Positions 1 through 5,888 of a stretch of 7,360 nt of DNA are shown in pieces (position 1 is the first letter of the stretch; every line of letters starts with the position of its first letter). Below the pieces are notes generated by a model. That model saw nothing but the letters and a program-made list of their open reading frames with translations. It was not told the DNA's origin and did not search any database. The stretch is from Sphingomonadales bacterium (GTDB lineage: Bacteria; Pseudomonadota; Alphaproteobacteria; Sphingomonadales; Sphingomonadaceae). The stretch is from contig JAAFIT010000112.1 of the NCBI GenBank assembly GCA_013298745.1, positions 1 to 7,360 on the forward strand, given 5' to 3'. The translations under genes and the position numbers were made by a program.

Positions 1-743
1 ACGCCCCGCATCGTGCCGGCCCATCGACGCTCGTCCTGCAACTCGGCGCCTGGGAAGGCCCGCTCGATCTGCTGCTCACCCTCGCCCGCGCCCAAAAGGT
101 CGATCTGGCGCAGATTTCGATCCTCCAGCTTGTCGATCAGTATCTCGCCTTCATCCGCGACGCCCGCGCGCTCAGCCTTGAACTCGCCGCCGATTATCTC
201 GTCATGGCGGCGTGGCTGGCGTATCTGAAATCGGCGCTGCTGCTGCCGCCCGATCCGGAGGCCGAGCCCGATCCGCACGACATGGCGCTGAAGCTGCAAT
301 TCCAGCTGCAACGCCTCGATGCGATGCGCGATGCGGGCGGCAAGCTGCTCGCCCGGCCGCAACTCGGCTGGGACAATTTCGTCCGCGCCGAACCCGAAGG
401 GCTCAAGCAGGAGAATATCGCGGTTTACGACACCAGCTATTTCGAGCTGATTTCCGCCTATGGCGCCATCAAGGCGCGCAATTCCAAAAGCATCCATGTC
501 GTCCGCCGCCGCCCGGTGATGGCCCTCGATGAAGCCATCGAACGCCTCGAACGCCTGCTCGGCGCGTCGATCGACTGGACCGAACTGTCGCGCTTCCTGC
601 CGACCGACCTCGCCGATGAAGGCTATGCCCGCTCGGTGCTGGCCTCGTCGTTCGTTGCGGCGCTGGAACTGACCCGGCTCGGCAAGGCCAGCCTTTCGCA
701 AGGCGCTGCATTCGCGCCGATCCTCGTCAGGCGGCGCGCATGA
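1..743 (+). CDS. scpA: Segregation and condensation protein A (ScpA), 5'-partial
   Basis: ScpA is the kleisin subunit that bridges SMC heads and, with ScpB, forms the bacterial condensin used in chromosome compaction and segregation in the nucleoid. The reading frame is open from base 3 to the TGA at 741-743, giving 246 visible residues; family members are about 250-280 long, so probably only a short N-terminus is missing. The first visible part holds the family signature: WEGPLDLLL, then ARAQKVDLAQI, then the helix ending LAADYLVMAAWLAYLKSALLLP. The C-terminal winged-helix region is recognisable as VLASSFVAALELTRLGKASLSQ near the end. An internal ATG at 204 lies inside the conserved helix and is not the start. 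The stop overlaps the scpB start (ATGA), showing translational coupling. Identification is from recognised family motifs and the partner gene. Confidence 0.93.
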   Translation, partial: APHRAGPSTLVLQLGAWEGPLDLLLTLARAQKVDLAQISILQLVDQYLAFIRDARALSLELAADYLVMAAWLAYLKSALLLPPDPEAEPDPHDMALKLQFQLQRLDAMRDAGGKLLARPQLGWDNFVRAEPEGLKQENIAVYDTSYFELISAYGAIKARNSKSIHVVRRRPVMALDEAIERLERLLGASIDWTELSRFLPTDLADEGYARSVLASSFVAALELTRLGKASLSQGAAFAPILVRRRA

Positions 744-1309
744 CCGACCCGGAAGCGCTGCGCGCCCTCGAAGCGGTGATCTTCGCTGCCGCAGCACCCC
801 TCACCCTTGCCGATATTGCCCGCCACGTCGGCGAACGCGGTGATCTGCCCCATCTCCTCGCCGAACTCGCCGCCAGCTATGCGCCGCGCGGCATCAATCT
901 CGTCGAACGCGGCGGCCGCTGGCAGTTCCAGACGGCGGCGGACCTCGCGCATCACCTTCGCCCGTCGCGCGAGCAGGTGCGCAAGCTGTCGCGCGCTGCG
1001 GTCGAAACGCTCGCCATCATCGCCTATCACGAACCCGTCACCCGCCCCGAAATCGAGGAAATCCGCGGCGTCGCCGTGTCGGGCGGCACCATCGATGTGT
1101 TGATGGAGGCGGGCTGGGTGCGTCCCGCCGGTCGCCGCGAAACGCCGGGCCGGCCGCTGCAATATGCCACGACGCCGGGGTTCCTCGCGCATTTCAACCT
1201 CACCAGCCGCCGCGATCTGCCCGGCATCGCCGATCTGAAGGCCGCCGGTCTGCTCGATCGCGAGCCACCGCGCGAACTGGCCTTGCCGTTCAGCGGCGAC
1301 AGCGAGTGA
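740..1309 (+). CDS. scpB: Segregation and condensation protein B (ScpB)
   Basis: ScpB is a tandem winged-helix protein that dimerises and binds the ScpA kleisin in the SMC-ScpAB complex. The 189-residue protein has the usual length. The first winged helix begins RALEAVIFAAAAPLTLADIA. The second holds the signature LSRAAVETLAIIAYHEPVTR followed by EIEEIRGV, and the GRRETPGRPLQYATTPGFL beta-wing. The end, FNLTSRRDLPGIADLK, is also typical. The start is the ATG overlapping the scpA stop by 4 bp; the TGA at 1307-1309 overlaps the GTG of the next gene in the same way. The three genes therefore look co-transcribed and translationally coupled. In many alphaproteobacteria tatABC follows scpB; here an oxidase gene does. 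Confidence 0.95.
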   Translation: MTDPEALRALEAVIFAAAAPLTLADIARHVGERGDLPHLLAELAASYAPRGINLVERGGRWQFQTAADLAHHLRPSREQVRKLSRAAVETLAIIAYHEPVTRPEIEEIRGVAVSGGTIDVLMEAGWVRPAGRRETPGRPLQYATTPGFLAHFNLTSRRDLPGIADLKAAGLLDREPPRELALPFSGDSE

Positions 1310-2445
1310 TCGCCCGGCGCAGCCTGCTCGCCGGCGCGCTCGCGCTTCCCGCCTGTGCCACCACACCCAAGCCTGCCAGCCCAGCGTTCGCCCGCCCGCA
1401 ACTGGCGCCGCTGCGCATGGAGGCGGAACGCATCACCCATATCACCGTTTGCCTGCGCCCCTTCCGCGCCGCCGGGCCGCGGCTCGATATCGAAACCATC
1501 GGCGCCAAGCGCGTCGTCCACAACTACGGGCATGGCGGCAGCGGCTGGTCACTGTCCTGGGGGTCGGCGGCGCTTGCTGCCCGTAATGCCATGGACGGTG
1601 GCGCCCGCGATATCGCCGTCATCGGCTGCGGTGCAATCGGCATCACCACGGCGATCACGCTGCTGCGCGCCGGCGCCAGGGTGACGATCTATGCCGCTGA
1701 GCGCCTGCCGCAGACGCGTTCCGCTCGCGCCACCGGCACCTGGTCGCCAAGCTCGCGCATCGCCGATGCCGATGCCGTCACCCCGGCGTTTCCGGCGCTG
1801 TGGGAATCAATGGCGCGCGCGAGCTTTAGCGAGCATCGCAGCTATGTCGGTCTGCCCGGCGATCCGGTGGTCTGGTCGGATCGCTACACCCTGCTCGATG
1901 CGCCGGGGCCGCGGCCGCCGCGTGCGGAAGGTGCCATTCATTTTACCGAATATGATGGCCGCTTGCGCGATATCGTGCCGCATGGCCGCAGCCTGACCCG
2001 CGCCGAGCACCCGTTTCCGGCCGACAATGTCCGGCTGGTGACCGCAATGCAGTTCAATGTCGCAGCGCTCGGCGACCGGTTGATGGGCGAGTTCCTGCGC
2101 GAAGGTGGGCGGTTCGAGGTGCGGACGTTCCGCACCCCGGCCGATTTCGCCGCGCTGGTGCAGCCGGTGATCGTCAATTGCACCGGCTATGGCGCCCGCG
2201 CGCTGATGGGCGACGAAAGCATCGTGCCGGTGCGCGGCCAGATCGCCTGGCTCGCACCGCAGCCCGAGGTGCATTACGGCCTCTACTACAAGTCCGTCTC
2301 GATCCTGCCGCGCAGCGACGGCATCGTCGTCCAATATGTCGGGGACAGCGACATGTTCGGCGTCGGCATCGCCGATGAAACGCCGGATCGCGGCGAGGCC
2401 GAACGCGCCATCGCCACCACCGCGCCGCTGTTCGCCGGGGCATGA
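1306..2445 (+). CDS. Circularly permuted D-amino acid oxidase-like FAD-dependent oxidoreductase, probably exported
   Basis: This 379-residue flavoenzyme belongs to the DAO superfamily; the classical reaction is D-amino acid plus O2 to imino acid plus H2O2, but the substrate here is unknown. Motif order is abnormal. Residues 41-56 (ERITHITVCLRPFRAA) match the DAAO strand carrying the carboxylate-binding Arg (pig Arg283; here Arg51). HNYGHGG (72-78) and WSLSWGSAALAA (81-92) match the normal DAAO C-terminal end. Only after these comes the FAD Rossmann motif VIGCGAIG (105-112), then GTWSPSSR (144-151), VNCTG (290-294) and VRGQI (309-313). The protein stops about where the DAAO C-terminal segment would begin. 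The N-terminus MIARRSLLAG...LPAC resembles a Tat signal ending in a lipobox (Cys17). The GTG start overlaps the scpB stop (GTGA), has no strong Shine-Dalgarno, and gives the full signal. The superfamily is secure; permutation and export are inferred by comparison with DAAO from memory. Confidence 0.85.
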   Translation: MIARRSLLAGALALPACATTPKPASPAFARPQLAPLRMEAERITHITVCLRPFRAAGPRLDIETIGAKRVVHNYGHGGSGWSLSWGSAALAARNAMDGGARDIAVIGCGAIGITTAITLLRAGARVTIYAAERLPQTRSARATGTWSPSSRIADADAVTPAFPALWESMARASFSEHRSYVGLPGDPVVWSDRYTLLDAPGPRPPRAEGAIHFTEYDGRLRDIVPHGRSLTRAEHPFPADNVRLVTAMQFNVAALGDRLMGEFLREGGRFEVRTFRTPADFAALVQPVIVNCTGYGARALMGDESIVPVRGQIAWLAPQPEVHYGLYYKSVSILPRSDGIVVQYVGDSDMFGVGIADETPDRGEAERAIATTAPLFAGA

Positions 2446-2470
2446 GCGCGTGATCTAGCCGTCCATCGCC

Positions 2471-3499
2471 TCAGCGGAGGAGGAGACTGTTCTCTTGGCC
2501 GCGCTGCCGCCAGAGAGTCGGGCTGGTACCGCTCCAGCGACGAAACGCCTGATCAAAGGCGGCATGGCTGGCAAACGCCAGTGCCTCGCTGATGTCGCCG
2601 ATGGGAAGGCGCGTCATCTCCAGAAACTCCCGCGCCACCGTGAATCGCACATCGTCGCGCACGGTTTCAAAGCACAAGCCTTCCGCATCGAGATGGCGAC
2701 GCAGCGTGCGCGGGCTCATCCCCATCGCGCCGGCCGCGGTCGCCATTGAAGCATCTTCGTTCAGAAGCTGCGGCCGCAAAAGATGGCGCAGCCGCCGCGA
2801 TGTTGCATCAGGGCCTGTTGCAAGCCGCGTGCCGAGAGCGGCCAGCAGCCTGGCGCGCACCCGTGCATCGGCGGTGGGCCGCGCCGCATCGATCGTCGCG
2901 CCCGGCAGCATCACGCAGCTTTGCAATTGGCCAAAGCGCAGCGGCGCCTGCAGGTTCTGATGATAGGGGGCGGGATCAGCCGGCGGGTTGTCAGCCAGAT
3001 GGATTTCGATCGGCGCGACCCGTCCGTCTGACAATTCGCGAACGACACTGCACCCGATGGCGCGACAGAGTTGATACATTTGGCGCGAGCCCGCCGAATG
3101 ACCGCCATAGATGCCATAGCCCAGCGCGAAATCGCCGCCCATCGGCAAGAGATAGACAACGGCGCCGCTGCTATAGCCCAATTGCCATGTGACGAAATCC
3201 AGCAGCCCCTGCCTGAGCGTCGGTGCCTCGGCGGCAAGGTCGTGGATCAGCCCGTGCGCCTTCCATGGGTATCGCGCGCCGAGCAGCAGTCCGAAATGGT
3301 CGCACCCGGTCTGCACCGCCGCGCGGGCAAGCAGAGTCAGGCAATCGGCGAAAACCAGCTGCGTATCGGGTGTGAGCGCATCGAGATCGATGTCGAGTCC
3401 GGTCGTTACCGCCACCGGGTCTGCGCCAAGGTCGCGCAGCAGCCCCGCCATCCAGGCAAAGGCCCCGGCGCGCTGATAGGAAACCGTGAGGCCGGACAT
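2471..3499 (-). CDS. AraC-family transcriptional regulator
   Basis: This is a 342-residue DNA-binding regulator. The C-terminal AraC/XylS domain has two helix-turn-helix units: DASMATAAGAMGMSPRTLRR (249-268) and the second, with the family signature IGDISEALAFASHAAFDQAF (300-319) followed by RRWSGTSP. The N-terminal ~200 residues resemble the Arabinose_bd type of ligand domain found in OruR/ArgR-like regulators (LTLLARAAVQTGCDHFGLLLG, residues 54-74). No ligand can be read from the sequence. The ATG at 3497-3499 is preceded on the minus strand by AAGGGA (3507-3512) with a 7-nt spacer, which supports the start. It is divergent from the DUF1254 gene across 83 bp and converges on the oxidase gene with only 25 bp between stops, where no clear terminator was seen. 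Its likely target is the divergent gene, by analogy with similarly placed AraC regulators. Confidence 0.9.
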   Translation of the reverse strand: MSGLTVSYQRAGAFAWMAGLLRDLGADPVAVTTGLDIDLDALTPDTQLVFADCLTLLARAAVQTGCDHFGLLLGARYPWKAHGLIHDLAAEAPTLRQGLLDFVTWQLGYSSGAVVYLLPMGGDFALGYGIYGGHSAGSRQMYQLCRAIGCSVVRELSDGRVAPIEIHLADNPPADPAPYHQNLQAPLRFGQLQSCVMLPGATIDAARPTADARVRARLLAALGTRLATGPDATSRRLRHLLRPQLLNEDASMATAAGAMGMSPRTLRRHLDAEGLCFETVRDDVRFTVAREFLEMTRLPIGDISEALAFASHAAFDQAFRRWSGTSPTLWRQRGQENSLLLR

Positions 3500-3582
3500 T
3501 GTTCTGTCCCTTAAACTAAAACCGCCGGCGCGTGAACCTGATAGCCTCGGGCCAAGACAGAGAGCCGTTTCAGGAGACGAAT
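3500..3582. promoter_or_regulatory. Divergent intergenic region between the araC-type gene and the DUF1254 gene
   Basis: These 83 bp must hold the control elements of both divergent genes, unless the promoters lie inside the coding regions. Visible elements are an AT-rich stretch at 3511-3521, the GC palindrome CGCCGGCG at 3522-3529, and a widely spaced inverted pair TCTGTC (3503-3508) and GACAGA (3556-3561), one near each gene start. No convincing -35/-10 pair with 16-18 bp spacing was found on either strand. The regulator's binding site cannot be assigned from one locus. Confidence 0.4.
3572..3577 (+). promoter_or_regulatory. Ribosome binding site of the DUF1254 gene
   Basis: AGGAGA lies 5 nt before the ATG at 3583. 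This selects that ATG over the in-frame GTG at 3532, which would put 17 polar residues before the signal peptide and has no comparable Shine-Dalgarno. Confidence 0.7.
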
Positions 3583-5106
3583 ATGGTCCGCATGATCGCC
3601 ATCACAATGCTTGCCGCCACCGCGTTGACAGCGCCGCTGTTCGCACAGGCGCTGACGGGTCCGCCGGCCAGGCCGGACCTGAAATTCAGCACCGCAATGC
3701 CGCCGGGCGTGCTGGCGCCGGACCGCGTTGAAACCCGCTTCGGTTCCTTGCGCATGCTGGGCGGCGTTCCCGACAGTGATGCAACGACCAAGATCTATGA
3801 CAATCTCGATTACCAGCGGGCGGTGCAGTCCTATCTGCTTGCCCTGCCGGTGGTGAACCAGATGGCCAACCGCGCCGCCATATTGTCGCTTGGCCCCGTC
3901 AACGGCACGGTGCCGATCTGGGAACAGATGGTCGATTCGCGGACCGTCGAACTCACCGCCAACAATAACACGCCCTACACCTGGTTCTGGCTGGACCTTC
4001 GCAATGGCCCGCTGGTTCTGGAGACTCCGCCCAAGGTGCTCGGGCTGGTCAACGACATCTGGTACCATTGGAACGGTGACATCGGCCTGACCGGTCCGGA
4101 CAAGGGACAGGGTGGCAAGTTCCTGGTGATACCGCCGGGCTGGAAGGGCGAAATCCCGGCTGGCTATCACATTGTCCGCCCCGGCAGCTTGAGCACTTGG
4201 GTGGTCTGGCGGAGCTTTGTCGAGAACGGCAGCCCGGCCGCCGGTGTCGAGATGGTCAAGAAGGCCACCAAGATCTACCCGCTCGGCCAGACCGCGGCCG
4301 CGGCAAAGATGAACTTCGTCAATATGTCGGGCAAGCCGTTCAACATGGTCGGCCCCGGCGACTATCGGTTCTGGGAAATGCTCAACGAAGCTGTGCAGAA
4401 CGAACCGACCGATACCATCGACGCCACCACGCTCGGCTTCTGGGCCTCGCTCGGCATCGAGAAGGGCAAGACATTCGCGCCTGATGATCGGATGAAGAAA
4501 ATTCTCACCGAAGCCGCCGCCGCAGGCGACGCGACAGCGCGGGCGCAATTCTATCGCAATCGCGAGCCCGAAGCCCTGTTCTTTGAAAACCGCAGCTGGA
4601 AACATGCCTTCATCGGCGGCTACAAGTTCCAGTCGCAGCCGGGTGTGGCGAACCTCACCGGCGCTTCGATGTTCTTCTTTGCCGCGACCGGCGTGACCCC
4701 GGCGATGGATACGCAGGTCGTCGGCGAAGGTTCGACCTATCCCTGGACGGCGTCGGATGCGAACAACAACCCGCTGGATGGCGGCAAGACGTACAAGTTG
4801 CACCTGCCGCCGAACATCCCGGTCAAGACCTTCTGGTCGGTGATCGTCTATGATGCGCAGACGCGATCGATGGTGCAGACCAACCAGCAGTATCCCAGCG
4901 TCAGCAGCCTCAACAAGGGGCTGAAGGTCAACCCCGATACTTCGGTCGACGTCTACTTCGGGCCGAAGCCGGTGAAGGGCCATGAAAACAACTGGGTGCA
5001 GACGGTGCCCGGCCAATCCTGGTTCACCCTGCTGCGTCTCTATGGACCGCTGCAGCCGTGGTTCGACAAGACCTGGCGGCCCGACGACATCGTCGAGGTG
5101 AAATAG
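3583..5106 (+). CDS. Exported DUF1254 / DUF1214 domain-containing protein
   Basis: The 507-residue protein starts with a signal peptide: MVRMIAITMLAATALTAPLF, then an AxA-type site at 21-23 (cleavage after A21 or A23). The mature part combines an N-terminal DUF1254 domain (about 60-200; YDNLDYQRAVQSYLLALP at 72-89, ANNNTPYTWFWLDLR at 126-140) with a C-terminal DUF1214 domain (about 375-500; YKLHLPPNIPVKTFWSVIVY at 404-423, NNWVQTVPGQSWFTLLRLYG at 469-488, FDKTWRP at 494-500). Length and domain order are typical of the family. Proteins of this family are periplasmic or exported and common in proteobacteria and marine viruses; their biochemical role is not established, so no reaction is assigned. 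The gene stands alone, divergent from an AraC regulator that probably controls it, and is followed by a strong hairpin. Its codons and Asn content look a little less GC-biased than scpAB, but it seems native. Confidence 0.92.
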   Translation: MVRMIAITMLAATALTAPLFAQALTGPPARPDLKFSTAMPPGVLAPDRVETRFGSLRMLGGVPDSDATTKIYDNLDYQRAVQSYLLALPVVNQMANRAAILSLGPVNGTVPIWEQMVDSRTVELTANNNTPYTWFWLDLRNGPLVLETPPKVLGLVNDIWYHWNGDIGLTGPDKGQGGKFLVIPPGWKGEIPAGYHIVRPGSLSTWVVWRSFVENGSPAAGVEMVKKATKIYPLGQTAAAAKMNFVNMSGKPFNMVGPGDYRFWEMLNEAVQNEPTDTIDATTLGFWASLGIEKGKTFAPDDRMKKILTEAAAAGDATARAQFYRNREPEALFFENRSWKHAFIGGYKFQSQPGVANLTGASMFFFAATGVTPAMDTQVVGEGSTYPWTASDANNNPLDGGKTYKLHLPPNIPVKTFWSVIVYDAQTRSMVQTNQQYPSVSSLNKGLKVNPDTSVDVYFGPKPVKGHENNWVQTVPGQSWFTLLRLYGPLQPWFDKTWRPDDIVEVK

Positions 5107-5121
5107 GCGGCGCTGCCGTCA

Positions 5122-5151
5122 GGCCACCGGAACGTCAGCGTTCCGGTGGCC
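5122..5151 (+). terminator. Hairpin terminator after the DUF1254 gene
   Basis: This is a perfect 13-bp inverted repeat (left arm GGCCACCGGAACG) around the 4-nt loop TCAG, starting 15 nt after the DUF1254 stop. Only a weak T-rich tail follows (GAAACCGTTT), so it may end transcription inefficiently or mainly protect the mRNA 3' end. It is symmetric and could act in both directions. Confidence 0.65.
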
Positions 5152-5270
5152 GAAACCGTTTGGAGGGCTTGGTCGGGGCGGCGAACTCGGTGTTGGGCGA
5201 CGCCTGGACCGAATTCGGCGGACCGGATCGAGCGTTTGCGGCACGAGAATCGCCCAGAGCGCCGGATGCC

Positions 5271-5292
5271 AAAAAAAGCCTGTCCTACAGGC
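5271..5292 (-). terminator. Minus-strand intrinsic terminator without an obvious cognate gene
   Basis: Read on the minus strand, GCCTGT-AGG-ACAGGC (6-bp stem, 3-nt loop, 5278-5292) runs directly into seven T residues (plus-strand A run 5271-5277). This is the best textbook rho-independent terminator in the window. The nearest minus-strand gene upstream is trcR, whose stop is about 600 nt away with the plus-strand HTH gene in between. It therefore ends either read-through or antisense RNA, or a small RNA starting within or beside 5317-5733. Confidence 0.6.
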
Positions 5293-5316
5293 AACCAGAT
5301 AGGTTATTCGGCGAGA

Positions 5317-5733
5317 ATGAGCACGCTTCCCGCCCCCTCGCCCCGCCCTCTCCGTCCACGCAGCAATGGCTGGACCCTCGCCAAACAGGCCGAGTTTCTC
5401 GAGGCGCTCGCCGAAACCGCATCGATCGTTGAGGCGGCGCGGCGGGTGCGGATGACACCGCAAGCAGCGCACTGGTTGCGTCGCCAACCGGCCGCCGCGG
5501 AATTTCGTGCCGGTTGGGATGCCGCGCTGGCGCAGGCCTGGCAGTCGGTCGAGGCGAGCGTGCTTGAACGTGTCCTCAACGGCGAGATCGAGATTTTCGA
5601 ACGCGATGGCGTGCGCGTGGTTCGCCAACGGCCGTGCGCGGCGCGGCTGGCGATCCATATGTTGGAGCGGGCGATGGCGGCGAAGGCGGGGGTGGTGCCC
5701 GATGCCGGGAAATCGACCGAAACAGGAAAATAA
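5317..5733 (+). CDS. Small helix-turn-helix protein of unknown function
   Basis: This 138-residue basic protein has a probable helix-turn-helix near the N-terminus: NGWTLAKQAEFLEALAETAS (17-36), then IVEAARRVRMTPQAAHWLRR (37-56), the second part being a helix, a turn at RMT and a recognition helix. The rest (AEFRAGWDAALAQAWQSVEA, 61-80; VLERVLNGEIEIFERDG, 82-98) is helical, then a short hairpin. Similar small homeodomain-like or terminase-small-subunit-like proteins are frequent in sphingomonads; neither a terminase nor a regulator role can be settled here, and no phage genes lie nearby. The start is uncertain. ATG 5317 gives the shortest conserved-looking protein but has only a weak Shine-Dalgarno; ATG 5266 lies before the terminator hairpin at 5271-5292 and would add 17 unremarkable residues. 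The gene converges on trcR. Confidence 0.7.
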   Translation: MSTLPAPSPRPLRPRSNGWTLAKQAEFLEALAETASIVEAARRVRMTPQAAHWLRRQPAAAEFRAGWDAALAQAWQSVEASVLERVLNGEIEIFERDGVRVVRQRPCAARLAIHMLERAMAAKAGVVPDAGKSTETGK

Positions 5734-5770
5734 GGAAAATATTAGGGGAGAATTAGGGAGTTTAGGAAGG
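5731..5770. repeat. Four helically spaced T[A/T]AGG repeats
   Basis: TAAGG at 5731 and TTAGG at 5742, 5753 and (as TTTAGG) about 5762 are spaced 11, 11 and 9 bp, close to one DNA turn. The tract is purine-rich and AT-rich against a GC-rich background and begins at the stop codon of the HTH gene. It could be an operator array or just a biased 3' untranslated tract. Confidence 0.4.
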
Positions 5771-5775
5771 CATGG

Positions 5776-5803
5776 GCACGGGAAAAGCCCGTGCTGACGT
5801 CAG
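5776..5803. terminator. Hairpin plus adjoining palindrome between convergent genes
   Basis: A 7-bp stem, GCACGGG and CCCGTGC (5776-5782 and 5788-5794), encloses the loop AAAAG. The perfect 10-bp palindrome CTGACGTCAG (5794-5803) follows immediately. Its place between the convergent HTH gene and trcR suits a bidirectional transcript end, but no T-run follows on either strand, so terminator activity is uncertain. Confidence 0.35.
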
Positions 5804-5859
5804 ACGAGTTCGGCGCTCAGGAGCGCGCGCCGCCTCGCTGGCCGGTCTTGCGCCTGTCG

Positions 5860-5881
5860 GCGCGTAGCTTTCGCTACGCGC
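5860..5881 (-). terminator. GNRA-capped hairpin just after trcR
   Basis: On the minus strand, 9 bp (GCGCGTAGC with GCTACGCGC) are closed by a GAAA tetraloop, starting 8 nt after the trcR stop codon. GNRA loops make very stable RNA hairpins, so this may mark or protect the trcR mRNA 3' end. No T-run follows. It may also be a member of a dispersed repeat family. Confidence 0.45.
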
Positions 5882-5888
5882 TCGCGGC

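Noticed and set aside
623..1366. A 247-codon minus-strand open frame across scpA and scpB
   Set aside because: It is antisense to two well-supported genes and its composition is that of a codon-bias shadow.
2446..2470. Possible terminator between the convergent oxidase and AraC genes (CCTC/GAGG pair near 2469-2480)
   Set aside because: The stem is only 4 bp, has no T-run and overlaps the AraC coding end.
3532..3582. GTG start extending the DUF1254 protein by 17 residues
   Set aside because: The added segment is polar and would bury the signal peptide; the ATG at 3583 has an AGGAGA ribosome site 5 nt upstream.
3511..5016. A 501-codon open frame on the minus strand opposite the DUF1254 gene
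   Set aside because: Its translation is rich in Arg, His and Gly with no recognisable motif, a product of GC-biased codons on the plus strand; the plus-strand protein has a signal peptide, RBS and two known domains.
5146..5316. Upstream start at 5146 for the HTH protein
   Set aside because: The ATG-less reading (alternative start codon) overlaps the DUF1254 terminator hairpin and adds an unlikely Arg-rich segment spanning another terminator.
5058..5432. A 124-codon plus-strand frame running from the DUF1254 3' end into the HTH gene
   Set aside because: It starts inside a well-supported gene, crosses both terminator hairpins and shows no known motif; a decayed gene fragment cannot be excluded but is not supported.
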